From Proales similis (lineage: Eukaryota > Rotifera > Eurotatoria > Ploima > Proalidae), in assembly GCA_019059635.1 (NCBI GenBank), contig JAGVRJ010000003.1, positions 1,116,001-1,180,000 on the forward strand: a stretch of DNA of 64,000 nucleotides, given 5' to 3'. Of the stretch, positions 22,789 through 33,822 are shown in pieces. Position numbers and translations under genes: made by a program. Numbering within the stretch: position 1 is the first letter of the stretch; each line of letters opens with the position of its first letter. A model generated the notes under the pieces. It searched no databases. It worked only from the letters and a program-made list of their open reading frames with translations, and had not been told where the DNA came from.

Positions 22789-25700
22789 ATGTCAGCGGCG
22801 GTCATAAACAACACGACGAGTGGCATATGTGGCAACGCCAGCAGTGGAAGCAAGCGGAAACAGGCAGCGCCAAAGCAAAAGCCAGCCAAGCTCTGCTACA
22901 AATGCGCCTATCGCACCAACGAAATAGCCGAGTTTGTGGACCACATGAAGTCAGAGCACAACCTTGACGAGATCTACGCATGCGACTTGTGCTTTTTTTA
23001 CACCGAGTCGTTCTGGGACTATCAAGTTCACATGGAAGAGCACATAAACAAGCCGGTGGGCGGCGATGCAACGGCCAACGCAGCACCGCCGTTTGCGCCC
23101 AACTCATCAGGATCATCGTCGAGCTCTTCGTCGGCCTCGTCGATAAGCTCGTCGGCGCCGAAGCCGACTGCGTTCGACGACGAGATCGAAGAAGAGGGCG
23201 TCGAACTAGGCGAGGTAGCCGCCAATCCCGCAATGGGCCTCAGCAGCGGTCGGCTCAACAACGAGTCGGAGTTGAACGAGCAAGAGCACGACGAGCCTGA
23301 GGAGGAAGAGCCGGACGAAGACGAAGAGGAAACAGCTGCTCATGCATTAATTGCGTCTTCCTTTGAAAAGGTCAGTAAGAGGAGGCAAGAGGAATAGCGC
23401 TCGCTTCATTTACCTTTAGATCTATATATCTCTCCATCGGCTCGCTCGCTCGGCCGCTCTATCTTGCCTATCTGTGAATCTATGAAGCGCTCGGCTCGTT
23501 CGTTCGCTAATCGCTAGATTCGCGCGCCAATCTCGATTGCACGATTCTAATTTAACGCCAAATTAGAATGTTTGCTAATCAATCTCTGTGTTGGCGGGTG
23601 CGCAAACTTTATTTGGACAAGATAAACGCGCCACGCAGGTGCTCTCTGACCACGACCAGCGATAAGATACTCGCTGCCGGTGCTGGCAAGTATTAATAGG
23701 ACAGAGAGCGACCTGTGTCTGCTGTACATGGTGTCTTAAATGGGCGTCCACTTAGTGTCCGCATGCGCTCGATGTCTTCTGTGGATTCGTTCCACTGATT
23801 TCGTTGTTTGTCGATCGGCGTTTGTTTTCGTTTGCTGGCGCTTAATGCTGCGCATTCGCTTTCTAACGCGCATGTCTTTCTCGTTGTGTGCATAGTTTCC
23901 CTCTCTCTCTCTCTCTCTCTCTGTGTGCTCTTCTCGTCGTGCCCGTATGCGTGTTTGTTTGTGTTTTTTGTTGTTGTCGCTCGTTTATTTCTTGTACACG
24001 CCCAAACTAAATGAGCTTCACAATTTGAAGGAGGAAGAGGACAAGTCAGATTGCTCATCACTGCCCGACGAGTCGTCTCAATCGACTGCGATGGTGCAAC
24101 AGCCACAGCAGCAACAAATCTACCCTGAACGTAGCAAGCGCCATTACAACTCCGAAGTAGATCCGGCTCGATATCGAAAAGTGATCGAAGAGGGCGTCAC
24201 CAAGTTCGCTTGCTCAATCTGCGGCAACACATACAAGTGGCGAAAGAGCTTGAACAAGCACTGGAAAGAAAAGCACATTTCCGAAGTGCCACCGCCGCTG
24301 GATGCTCCGGTCACGGTGAAACTGCGCAACGGAACCACGACCATAAACTGCGTGGCGACTTGCAACGGACGAACAATGCCATTGGAAGCTGGCTCGCCCG
24401 GCAGTCGCGAGGATTCACGCGGCAAGCTGTTCAAAACGAGCGGTGGCAGCAGCAGCGGCGACGACTCGGCTGGCAAGCGGCTGCTTGCGCCTCAGCTCGA
24501 GTTCGGTCAACAGCCAGCAGCTTTGCCCACGCCGTTCGCTCAATACTTGAACGCGTTTCAGCAGTACATGAGCAGCGCAGCCGGCGTGATAAACAACTCT
24601 CGGGATGAAGAGCCCGTGAAAAAGTTCAAAGAGAGAGACCACACTCCGGACTGTCCTCTTGACTTGTCAGTCAAGCAGAACGAGCAAGCAGTCTTTGCGC
24701 GCAATGTGAACACAAGCGACGACATTGAGAGTCGCCGTAGCTCAATATCAAGTCCATTTGAGGAGGAGGAAGAAGACGAAGAGCCGATAGGATCTCCCTC
24801 AAATTTCAGCAATCATTCATCGAACGGCTCGTCTGGTGAATGCGGCAAAGCGATGCAAAATGAAGAGCCATCAGGAAACATGTCATTAAACGCAAGCAAC
24901 TCGTCAACCTCTTACAACCAGAAGCTCTTCATCTGCTCAGTGTGCGATCAGAAATTCCACGTGGTCGATCACATAAACGAGCACTTTTTGAAGAATCACT
25001 TTAACGAATATCAACGCGAGCTGAGCAGCAAGAGCCCGCCTCGTAACACGAACGTAGCCCAGCAGAACGAAGAATGGAACCTCAGCGATCCAAACAATCC
25101 ACTCAAATGCATAAAATGCGATTTTGTCGGACGTTGGCCCACAGAGCTTCAAAAGCACGCTGCTTCTCATTCGACTAGCCGCCCGTTTAAATGTCTGATT
25201 TGCTCGCTCACTTATAAATGGCGCTGGGACTTGGCCAAGCATTTTGACCGCACTCATCCGTCGTTCCGCAATCCGTACAAGAAACGCGATCGAGATGCGG
25301 CCCGCTCCACTTTGCTCGGTGGTCCTCGCGGCGGTTCAAAATCAGCAGGCAAGCAGTCAAACATGAAGCCTGAGAGCGAACGACGTGCCCGATCGCGCTC
25401 TCGCTCTTCAAACTCAAACCGATCCAATTCGCGCTCGCCAGAACAGGCTCGTGTGGACATAAAAGCACCAGTCAATCCGCCGCTACCATTCAACTCTCCA
25501 TTTCCTTTTGTGGGCTCAAACAATCCAGCCAGCATCTACGCCGCATATCTTGCATCACTTAATCCGCAGCAAGCCAATCCGTTCATGGCCGGAGGCCAGT
25601 TTCCGTTTCTGGGATCCAATCTTCAGAAACTGTCGCCATTTCTCGCAAATCAAGCTGATCCGAACGCCCTGCTGACCGCAATGACACTGGCCGCCGGAAT

Positions 25701-26940
25701 GGATCCGTCTGGCTTTCTGATGGGCGCTTCAGCAGCACCTGGTGGTCAGTTGGGCGCTCAGCCGGCGCCCTTTCGAGGCGCCTTCAATCAAGTAGGAAAC
25801 GGCAATCTTCTAGCAAAAAGTCAAAGCAGCTCTTCTCTGGGCAAGAATGCGCCGGCAGCCAAGAAACTGCGGCCGGAGAATAACACAGCAGGCAGTGGCA
25901 GTGAGGCGGACAAAGAGTCGCGCAATTTCCTCTGCCACTGGTGCGATTTTCGCGGCCGATGGCGATCAGAAATCATTCAACACATGAGATGCCACCACGC
26001 CAGAGAGAAGCCGTACAGATGCAGCGCCTGCATGTACGCCAGCAACTGGAAATGGGACGTGCAAAAGCACACGAAGAAACAACATCCAAACAACGGATCG
26101 GCCAAAATCATTGAGATACCCGATCAAGTTCTATTTCCCGATTTGAAGGATCTCAACTTTTTGGACAATTTGAAACAGCAGCAGCCTAACCAAGGTCGAC
26201 CTTCACCATGTTCAACGCCCAACAATCTGAGCAAGCGATCTTCATCGCTCAATCTTACTCCGCCTTCCACATGCTCTTCGGCCAGCAGTCTTGGAACTAG
26301 ATTGGCATCGGGCACACCTCAAGGAAAAAGCCAATCACTTAGCTGCCAACAGTGTCCATATGTTGCATGCAATCTAAGCGATCTGAGACGACACTTGATT
26401 GTGCACAGCAACGAGCAGCCCTATCACTGCTGTTCGTGTGAGTTCAAGTCAAAGTGGAAGAGCGACGTGAAAAAGCACCAGCGCAGCTTGGGGCATGTAG
26501 GACCGATTCTAGTGGGCAAAAAAGCCATGCAGAAAGTAATTGAGAGCTTGGGACTGGACAAGTCCTCGATGGTCAATCTTTACGGACCTAACATCGAAGT
26601 GATCGACAACAAGCAGTGCAAGTCGAATGAGAAGCTTATAGACGAAGATAAGCTGGAGCACTATGCCGTCCGGCCGGGCAGCCTTGACTCGCGTATTCAC
26701 TCAAACAAGAATGAAGATATGAACTTGAAGCGAAAGCGTTGCGAACTTGACGAAGAGGAGGATTTCGAGCAGCTGAACGAAGAGGACATTGAGACAGAAG
26801 AAGACGAATATGATGAGTATGAAGCGCATCAGGAGCGTGTGGCCGAAGACACCGATATTGCAGACGAGGACGGTCATGAAGAGGGCCAGCTCGTCTACGA
26901 TGACAGCCAAGAGATCGATGACGAGTATATGGACGAATGA
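22789..26940 (+). CDS. Ten-finger C2H2 zinc-finger protein with CtBP-type motif
   Basis: Two exons, 22789-23370 and about 24031-26940 (acceptor position tentative), give about 1163 residues. Two C2H2 fingers lie in exon 1 (from LCYKC and YACDLC). Eight lie in exon 2, near 24202, 24931, 25108, 25186, 25927, 26008, 26341 and 26422. Several share a Trp-containing pattern (KWRKSL, RWPTEL, KWRWDL, RWRSEI, NWKWDV, KWKSDV). PLDLS at 24655-24669 is the classical CtBP corepressor docking motif, suggesting a nuclear DNA-binding repressor. Ser-rich, Pro-rich and strongly acidic stretches, including an acidic C-terminus, separate the fingers. The single intron (about 660 bp) is long for this window and holds a CT microsatellite. 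I do not recognise a specific orthologue. Confidence 0.85.
23900..23922. repeat. CT microsatellite in the intron of the zinc-finger gene
   Basis: About eleven CT units lie 110 bases before the proposed acceptor. It adds to the pyrimidine character upstream of the 3' splice site. Confidence 0.85.
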
Positions 26941-27705
26941 GCTAATCTCGGACTGCTCAAGTCTCCACTCGTCGACCCAATCTTACTCTCTCTCTCTCTC
27001 GCCGTCCGTCCATGAGCTGCATCAATCCTCTATTCAATGACTATTATTACTGTTGTTATTGTTGTTGACGTTCATGGTCTTATTTATATTGCAGCCTAGG
27101 CCCAACCAGTCCATTTCGTAGTTGGCTCATCATCTCGAAGCGCCTTCGACTGTCGCCTAATGTTTCTTCTATTTGCCATTGTTGCGTTGAGATGGTTAAT
27201 AAGTCAAGATTGTAGCTCAAGTTACTTTGAAGATAACATCATCATTCGTATCCTTCTTTCCTCCTATTCTAGCTCCAGCTTGTAACTTTTAAACATCCGA
27301 TTTGTGTGTGTGTGTCTCTCTCTCACCGTCTTTCCCGCTCGGTTCCTTCCTCTCCTCAATCAAAATATGTACATACTTCCTTGTGAGTTAGGGGCCATGT
27401 CGCTCTGGCCATACTTCTTGTTTTCACTTCTTTACCATCTGTTGCCTATTTTATTTTAGTTTGTGCCTGTTTCCTAGCGAGTGTGTGTGAGAGTGTATTT
27501 GGTTTATTGACTGCTTTTTTTTCTTTCGTCATTTTGTTCTTTTTATTATTAAATATGAAGGGAAAATCGAAAAGAATAAAGCTTTCGAAAAGAAAGAATC
27601 AGCGTTTAAAATAAGAATCTACTGAGGAAACCAAACAATAAACAAATTTAAAAAAATTGGCGCATCGAGGATTAAAGATTTGTTTCAGGTTTGAAAGATG
27701 GAACT
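26941..27705 (+). other. 3' flank of the zinc-finger gene
   Basis: Probable 3' UTR, with AATAAA at 27575-27580 and 27637-27642. Bases 27159-27624 recur without visible change at 34120-34585. The receptor gene on the opposite strand ends at 27706, so the two genes are tail to tail. Confidence 0.6.
27159..27624 (+). repeat. Source copy of a 466-bp segment duplicated at 34120
   Basis: The segment lies in the zinc-finger 3' flank. I see no difference from 34120-34585; the offset is constant (6961), so there are no indels. A shorter, diverged copy of its middle part is at about 37300-37441. The left boundary shares only two bases (AA) with the PDP sequence at the junction. Confidence 0.85.
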
Positions 27706-30003
27706 TCAGTTGAATTTAAGTCTCAAAGAAGAAAGGAAATTAAAGTCAAAGTTGGTTAAAAGACAAAAGTTTAAAAGCCCACTCAAAGAGTAAAAGAACT
27801 GTGAAATATCATAGAAGTTACGGCAGAGTGAAGATGTTTGCTCGCTTGTAAAAATACACAAGTCACTGGTTTGAGAAAAAAGACTGTGCTGATACTTGTA
27901 CAATTCGGCAATAAATTCTGGTGCTCTGAGAATTCCGGTCATAAGGCCGTTGATGATGATCATCCTGCTCGTGTTCTCAATAGACTGCTCAATTTTTTTG
28001 TTCTGGCCGAGAATTTTACTTCGCTTACAAGCATTCGCCACTTGAAGTTCGTAACATTTGTAGTCTATGTAGAGGATGATGATGTTGGCCAAAATGTCAT
28101 TGAAGAGTTGATTGACTACAAACAGAATCGAGAGAAGGAAATTTGGCTTGTAGCCATCGCCAAAGTAGTCCATAAGGTAGAGAAAGCCTTTTTTAATGAA
28201 GAAGTTGATCAGATTGAGCCGCTCGTTGACGAACAGTTTGACGGAGCTCAGAATGAGCGAACCGAAAATAATTGCAGCAAACATCCTTTTGGGTTTCATT
28301 TTCTGAAAGAGACGCAGCAGCCTTGAATTGGTCTTGTCTTTGTTGATCAGGAATCGATGAAGGGAGAAGGCGATCATGGTGAGGTTGGAGCAGAGTTTGG
28401 CCGCGTTGCCAAAGAAGCTCTGGCCCAGAAGGTAGAAGAGTCGAGGCGCGTCGTTGATGAACAGACTATTGCAGAATATGCCATTTGGGGCCGCTATGCA
28501 CTCAATGAGCGGCTGAAGGCCGAACAACACACTGAGGACCACGTGGCACATGGAGTTTAATCCGATGTTCTCGTACATGTAGATGGATTTCTTGGGCAGC
28601 CTGAGTCTGTGCATGCGGCGAATGACCAGAAATGTGAGAATATTGAGCACGAATATGACTAGACAGAAAAAGGGCTGCATGATGACCACTAGGATGTACT
28701 TGACCATGAGCACAGAATGCACTATTTCGACTTGAGATAGTCCTGTGCGTGTCTCATGAATGGGCCGAATAGTCTGTATCTTGCAAAGACTCAGCCTGTA
28801 GTCGAATTTGCAAGAGTTTATCTTTTCCTTAATATCATGGCAGAAATTATTGGAATCCCATTTGTAGTCGCCTCCAAAGGAATTATTCACTTTCAAGTGG
28901 GCATAATTTTGTAATAGCCAGAGGATTGAGCAAGTACATCGTAAAAATTCGTAAGAGCCGATGTGAAAGAAGTACTTGGTCTGGTTGACGGGGTAGGTTG
29001 CGAAAAGACAAAAGTCACTGTCGGCGAAATGGTAGAAACTATCTATGTTGTTATATAATACATCTTGTATCGAATTTAACCAGTACGTTGCTTTATACTG
29101 AAATAAACCAATAATTCGCTGCTCTTCTGGCTTGCTGTAGTTTAATCTTGACAGCCAGTCCGGGTTGTTGAAGAAGAACTCCCGCGGATTCTGCAGAATG
29201 AGTTTCACACTTACATCTTTTTGAGTGAGAGCGTTTGGCTCTATACGCCTTACAACCCCCCAGATTTGAACATATTTAGACAATTTAAGAATTTGAGCGG
29301 ATAAAATTTCACAAGTGACGTGTATTTTATAGACCTTGAGTATTTCGAATGATTCTATATGGGTCCAAAAATCACCATCTTCTTCATCAACTGTTCTAAA
29401 TGTAAACAAATTCCGTAGTATCAAAGAATCAATTAGACCATCAAGTCTCAAGTATTTCAAATAGCTTTGGTAGAGTATTAGTGGACACCAATTAAGCTGA
29501 TAGGTATTAAATTGCTCAAATTCAATGCCGAATCCGTTGAACGGTCCAGGTTCGCTTGTATCAATCTCGTTTAGCCTACAGCTCTCTATCTCTTTGCCAT
29601 TCGAATAGGTCTTCATTGAACCATATTGGAAAAAAATTGATTTGTCTATTATCTTTTTACCCAGTTTGTTCGGGGAGAAATTATAGTCGATTGCTTGAAA
29701 ACCCGCTATGTGAACTTCACCAAAAACGTAATTTTTGAGTTCAAACGATGCATTTAAAACCATTTTTTCAGACGGGAAGAATAAACCCAGCCAATCGAAT
29801 TCAATAAGGCCTAAATTGTCTGTGTCTTTATACTCTCTATAGTCAATCACTTTACTTCCAGTTAAATTTGTTAGCTCCATATCGGTTGAAGACCAAATTT
29901 GGCAGCACAATCCTATTCTTTTTCCATAGAAAAATTCGATGCAAGGGCTAGAGCCAGCATTGTTCCAGAGACTCAACCATAAAAGTAAGAATATAGGATT
30001 CAT
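27706..30003 (-). CDS. 7TM receptor with large ectodomain, copy A
   Basis: An intronless 765-residue protein. It has a signal peptide (about 1-20) and an ectodomain of about 410 residues with Cys near 21, 33, 34, 142, 173, 231, 332, 356, 358, 388, 398 and 407. Seven membrane segments follow at about 432-461, 480-504, 521-553, 574-592, 622-648, 680-701 and 728-752. The third ends in SLHRF, at the position of the DRY motif of rhodopsin-like GPCRs. The seventh runs into LLNFCLL and FDFNF, like a degenerate NPxxY plus helix 8. So it looks like a divergent class-A GPCR with LGR-like topology. The ectodomain shows repeating hydrophobic patterns but no clear leucine-rich repeats. A TATTTAAA lies 53 bases upstream of the ATG. 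Ligand unknown; chemosensory or hormone-like roles are both possible. Confidence 0.8.
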   Translation of the reverse strand: MNPIFLLLWLSLWNNAGSSPCIEFFYGKRIGLCCQIWSSTDMELTNLTGSKVIDYREYKDTDNLGLIEFDWLGLFFPSEKMVLNASFELKNYVFGEVHIAGFQAIDYNFSPNKLGKKIIDKSIFFQYGSMKTYSNGKEIESCRLNEIDTSEPGPFNGFGIEFEQFNTYQLNWCPLILYQSYLKYLRLDGLIDSLILRNLFTFRTVDEEDGDFWTHIESFEILKVYKIHVTCEILSAQILKLSKYVQIWGVVRRIEPNALTQKDVSVKLILQNPREFFFNNPDWLSRLNYSKPEEQRIIGLFQYKATYWLNSIQDVLYNNIDSFYHFADSDFCLFATYPVNQTKYFFHIGSYEFLRCTCSILWLLQNYAHLKVNNSFGGDYKWDSNNFCHDIKEKINSCKFDYRLSLCKIQTIRPIHETRTGLSQVEIVHSVLMVKYILVVIMQPFFCLVIFVLNILTFLVIRRMHRLRLPKKSIYMYENIGLNSMCHVVLSVLFGLQPLIECIAAPNGIFCNSLFINDAPRLFYLLGQSFFGNAAKLCSNLTMIAFSLHRFLINKDKTNSRLLRLFQKMKPKRMFAAIIFGSLILSSVKLFVNERLNLINFFIKKGFLYLMDYFGDGYKPNFLLSILFVVNQLFNDILANIIILYIDYKCYELQVANACKRSKILGQNKKIEQSIENTSRMIIINGLMTGILRAPEFIAELYKYQHSLFSQTSDLCIFTSEQTSSLCRNFYDISQFFYSLSGLLNFCLLTNFDFNFLSSLRLKFN

Positions 30004-30055
30004 GATTTTTTCTAATAATGAAATAAATTTTGGATTTTAAACGTTGTCGGCGGCG

Positions 30056-30063
30056 TTTAAATA
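30056..30063 (-). promoter_or_regulatory. TATA box (TATTTAAA) of receptor copy A
   Basis: On the minus strand, TATTTAAA lies about 53-60 bases upstream of the ATG at 30003. The same octamer at similar spacing precedes copies B, C, D and F. Confidence 0.6.
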
Positions 30064-30360
30064 GTATGAAATGGCGACCGTAATAATGTACTTTCTAGGC
30101 ATTGATCGATGCCTTATTTTTCTTTTGTTTTATTACGGCTTAGATTAAAGACGGAAACCGACTTAACATCCAATGCGGTTGATATCTTTTGCTTGATAGT
30201 GTTAAAGTGAAATAAGAGATATTTTAGTAAAATCAAGCGTCACAAGGAATGATCTAGAGCTGGGCCAGGAATTCTTATTGATTATTTACTAAAGCCCATG
30301 CTCGTTTTCTGTTTTTCTTCGTCCCTAAGCGTCAAATTCCATTTCAACAATCAAATACCA

Positions 30361-30590
30361 AATTAAAATCAAAACAGTCAAAACTAAGAATCTCAAGTAT
30401 AGGATGCAAGGTTTCGCAGTGGCATTTTCCAAATCCTGAACCAAAGAAGAAAAAACATGAAATTTATTCGATTCTTATTAAAAATAAAAACAATTAAAAT
30501 TAGGAATCTGAATTATCGGATGGATCGGTCTCCGAAGAGCATTATTCGAAAGCCTCGACCAAACAAGAGAAAATATCCAATTTATTATTC
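30361..30590 (-). repeat. Diverged tandem repeat of about 110 bp between receptors A and B
   Basis: Two related units, about 30361-30460 and 30478-30590, each start with ATTAAAA(T/A)(C/A)AAAA and pass through AA(C/T)TAAGAATCT-like and CCAAA(G/C)AAGA-like sequence. A third relative is at about 37180-37275 between copies C and D. They look like non-coding spacer carried along in the duplications. Confidence 0.5.
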
Positions 30591-30846
30591 CTCCTGCTCT
30601 TGAAAATTGTTTGCAGATACCGAAAGCCCTAGGGATCCAAAGAACACCCAGCTGGAATAGAAACATCGCCTCAGCTGGAATATAAAATTTCTTAAACTAA
30701 AATATTCTCTTTGGTTAAGAAAAATTGATGAAACCGAGGCGCAGGGTTTCAATGCATTAAAAATTTGCGATGCTTATCGAAACTAATTAGCTTGAAAATA
30801 AAAGAGAATAAAGCGAATGAGAATGAAGAGAGTAAAAGAATAAATT

Positions 30847-33162
30847 TTAGGTGCGATTCGCTGTGTTCTTGCTGTATATAAGTCGAAAGGAGGCAAGAAA
30901 ATTGACGTCAAACTTGAGCAGTAGAAATAAGTTCAAGAGGCCACTCAGAGAGTAAAAGAACTGTGAGATGTCATACATATTACGGCACACAGATGAAATT
31001 CTGGCAAAGATAAAAAAGCACATATCAGATGACTCGGAAAACAGAGTGTGCTGATACTTGTACAAGTCGGCTAGCACCTCTGGCGCCCTCAACACGGCTG
31101 TAAATACACCGTTGATAATGATCATCCTGTTGGTATTCTGAATGGCCTCCTCCATTTTCTTGTTCTGGCCGAGAATTTTACTTCGCTTGGAAGCGTTGGT
31201 CACTTGGATTCGGTAGCATTTAAAGTCTATGTAGAGGATGATAATGTTGGCCAAAATGTCATTGAAGAGCTGATTGACCGCAAACAGAAAAGACAAAATG
31301 ACATTCGGCCTGTAACCGTCGCCAAACGGGTCGACCAGATAGAGAAAGTCTTTTTTAATGATGAAGTTGATCAGATTTAGCCGCTCGTTGACGAACAGTT
31401 TGACGGAGCTCAGAATGAGCGAACCGAACATAAAAACAAGAAAGAATGTTTTGGGCCTCATATTCTGAAAGAGACGCAGCAGCCTGGAATTGGTCTTGTC
31501 TTTGTTGATCAGATATCGATGAAGGGAGAAGGCGATCATGGTGAGGTTGGAGCAGATTTTGGCCGCGTTGCCCAAGAAGCTCTGGCCCAGAAGGTAGAAG
31601 AGTCGAGGCGCGTCGTTGATGAACAGACTATTGCAGAATATGCCATTCGGGGCCGCTATGCACTCAATGAGCGGCTGAAGGCCGAACAACACACTGAGGA
31701 CCACGTGGCACATCGAGTTGAATCCGATGTTCTCGTACATGTAGATGGATTTCTTGGACAGCCTGAGTCTGTGCATGCGGCGAATGACCAGAAATGTGAG
31801 AATATTGAGCACGAATATGACTAGACAGAAAAAGGGCTGCATGATGACCACTAGGATGTACTTGACCATGAGAACAGTGTTCACAATTTCGACCTGAGAG
31901 GGGCCTACGCGTGTCTCATGGATAGGCCGAATCGTCTGAAATTTGCACAGGCTAAGCCTGTATTCAAACCGGCAAGATTTTATGCTTTCTTGGTCTCGAT
32001 CGCAGATATTTTCAGAATCCCACTTGTAGTCGCCTCCAACGGAATTATTCACTTTCAAATGGGCATAATTTTGTAATAGCCAGAGGATTGAGCAAGTACA
32101 TCGTAAAAATTCGTAAGAGCCGATGTGAAAGAAGTACTTGGTCTGGTTTACGGGGTAGGTTGCGAAGAGGCAAAAGTCACTGTCGGCAAAATGGTAGAAC
32201 GCGTCCATGTTGTCGTAAAATGGATCCTCCATTTTATATAACGCTATCGTTTCTCTGTACTGGTTGAGATCGATGAAGCGCTGCTCTTCTGGTCTGCTAT
32301 AGTTTAGCCTTGACAGCCAGTCGGGGTTGTTGAAGAAGAATTCCCGCGGATTCTGCAGAATCAGTTTCACATTGACGTCTATTTGGCTAAGAGCACTTGG
32401 TTCTATTCGCTTTATTACCCCCCAGATTCTCACAGATGAGGTCCAAGCAAGGACTTGAGCAGATAAAAGCTCATCGGTCACATGCAACTGATAGACCTTG
32501 TAAATCTTTAAATCTACTATCGTAGCCCAGAAATTGCCATCTTGTTGGTCGACTTGTCCAAATGAAAATAGGTTTCGCTGAATTAAAGAATCTTTCAACC
32601 CATGCAATTCAAAAAGATATATATTACTCTTGAAAAGTATGAGCGGGCACCAGCCTAATTCATAAAAAGTGAACGCCTCAAAAATAAGATAGAATTCGTT
32701 GAATGGTCCAGTTTTGCTGGTATCAATCTCGTTTAGCTTGCAGCTGTTTATTCGCTTGCCGTTTGAGTATGTTTTCAATGAACCGTAGTTAAAAAAAAGG
32801 GATTTTGTGATTCCTTTCACCTCTCTTTCTAGTGATAAGTTGTAGTCGATTGCATTTATTCCGTAAAGCCAAACATGCGTGAAAGAATACTTGCCCAATG
32901 CAAATGAGTCATTTAGAATCAGATTGGGTGACAGAAAATGTAGATTGAGCCAAGTAAAATGAGCTATGCCCAAATCGTCCTTGTCTATGTATTCTCGATA
33001 ATCAATTAATTTTGTTATATTGAAGTCAGAAAGTTGCATATCTGCCACAGACCTTATTTGGCAGACTAATATTTTGTTTTCCGCGTAAAAGAATTGCGTA
33101 CATGATTGTGCAGGGCCTATATAGGAAAGACTCAGTAGAGCAAGCAAAAATATCGGATTCAT
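30847..33162 (-). CDS. 7TM receptor with large ectodomain, copy B
   Basis: Intronless, 771 residues from the chosen start. An in-frame ATG at 33234 lies upstream of the TATTTAAA at 33212-33219, so the ATG at 33162 (MNPIFLL, a clear signal peptide) is preferred. The plan is the same as copy A: ectodomain with the conserved REFFFNNPDWLSRLNYS and YFFHIGSYEFLRCTCS blocks, then seven membrane segments with SLHRY at the end of the third. It is closest to copy F along the whole length, and both carry the C-terminal extension IYSKNTA. The B gene and its flanks, through to the truncated PDP copy, match the F gene and its flanks through to full PDP. Confidence 0.8.
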   Translation of the reverse strand: MNPIFLLALLSLSYIGPAQSCTQFFYAENKILVCQIRSVADMQLSDFNITKLIDYREYIDKDDLGIAHFTWLNLHFLSPNLILNDSFALGKYSFTHVWLYGINAIDYNLSLEREVKGITKSLFFNYGSLKTYSNGKRINSCKLNEIDTSKTGPFNEFYLIFEAFTFYELGWCPLILFKSNIYLFELHGLKDSLIQRNLFSFGQVDQQDGNFWATIVDLKIYKVYQLHVTDELLSAQVLAWTSSVRIWGVIKRIEPSALSQIDVNVKLILQNPREFFFNNPDWLSRLNYSRPEEQRFIDLNQYRETIALYKMEDPFYDNMDAFYHFADSDFCLFATYPVNQTKYFFHIGSYEFLRCTCSILWLLQNYAHLKVNNSVGGDYKWDSENICDRDQESIKSCRFEYRLSLCKFQTIRPIHETRVGPSQVEIVNTVLMVKYILVVIMQPFFCLVIFVLNILTFLVIRRMHRLRLSKKSIYMYENIGFNSMCHVVLSVLFGLQPLIECIAAPNGIFCNSLFINDAPRLFYLLGQSFLGNAAKICSNLTMIAFSLHRYLINKDKTNSRLLRLFQNMRPKTFFLVFMFGSLILSSVKLFVNERLNLINFIIKKDFLYLVDPFGDGYRPNVILSFLFAVNQLFNDILANIIILYIDFKCYRIQVTNASKRSKILGQNKKMEEAIQNTNRMIIINGVFTAVLRAPEVLADLYKYQHTLFSESSDMCFFIFARISSVCRNMYDISQFFYSLSGLLNLFLLLKFDVNFLASFRLIYSKNTANRT

Positions 33163-33211
33163 TTTCTCTCTTATACAGAAAATGGGTTTCAGATACCTAA
33201 TGATCATCGCA

Positions 33212-33219
33212 TTTAAATA
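33212..33219 (-). promoter_or_regulatory. TATA box (TATTTAAA) of receptor copy B
   Basis: Minus-strand TATTTAAA 50-57 bases before the ATG at 33162. It decides the start, because the longer open frame to 33234 would begin upstream of it. Confidence 0.6.
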
Positions 33220-33822
33220 CCCAAAAATTTTCACAAATTGCTATCTGTAGCAGATTTTCGCAGCACCTTGTTCCGGCTTTTTGCTTCCTATTTCGATGTT
33301 TGTTTGATGCTTTAACCAGCGACCTTCGAGCTTCAGCCTCGAATTGAATTTCGTTGAGACTATAAACGCCAAACGGTTTACGTTTGATCTGAATAAGCCG
33401 TATTGTGAGAAGAGTGCTATTTAATCATACACCTCCGTGTTTTTTTTTCATGACACACTCAACGCAAAGCAACAAATGCGTCACAATCATGTTTCTTCAT
33501 GTAGAACACAAAGGTGTGAAAAATGTGATAAACAAGATTTGAAATAATGCTTCATCTTGGAATGACCTGGCTGTTAGCTATTAGCTCTTTGACAACGAAA
33601 CCTGATGAAAACGTGTTTTCTAAAAACAGAAACTAAACAGATTGAATGTCTCCTATTGGAAAATAATTTAAACGGCAAAAGTAAGCGACTGTTGCATTCT
33701 TTATTTCACATTCCTGTATTTTCCATGATAAAAAGCGTTCGGCGATCGGCGGGCAAGTAAATAAATTTGTTTTCTAAAAAGCTCATCCAACGAAGAGTAT
33801 TTAAAGACGGGCCCCGGCAGCT

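Noticed and set aside
22802-23233. Minus-strand frame opposite zinc-finger exon 1
   Set aside because: Arg/Ser-rich shadow of the Ser- and acidic-rich coding sequence.
33163-33234. Longer start for receptor B (and 45837-45881 for F)
   Set aside because: These codons overlap or adjoin the TATTTAAA box, so they are probably upstream of the transcription start. The downstream ATG gives a clean signal peptide.
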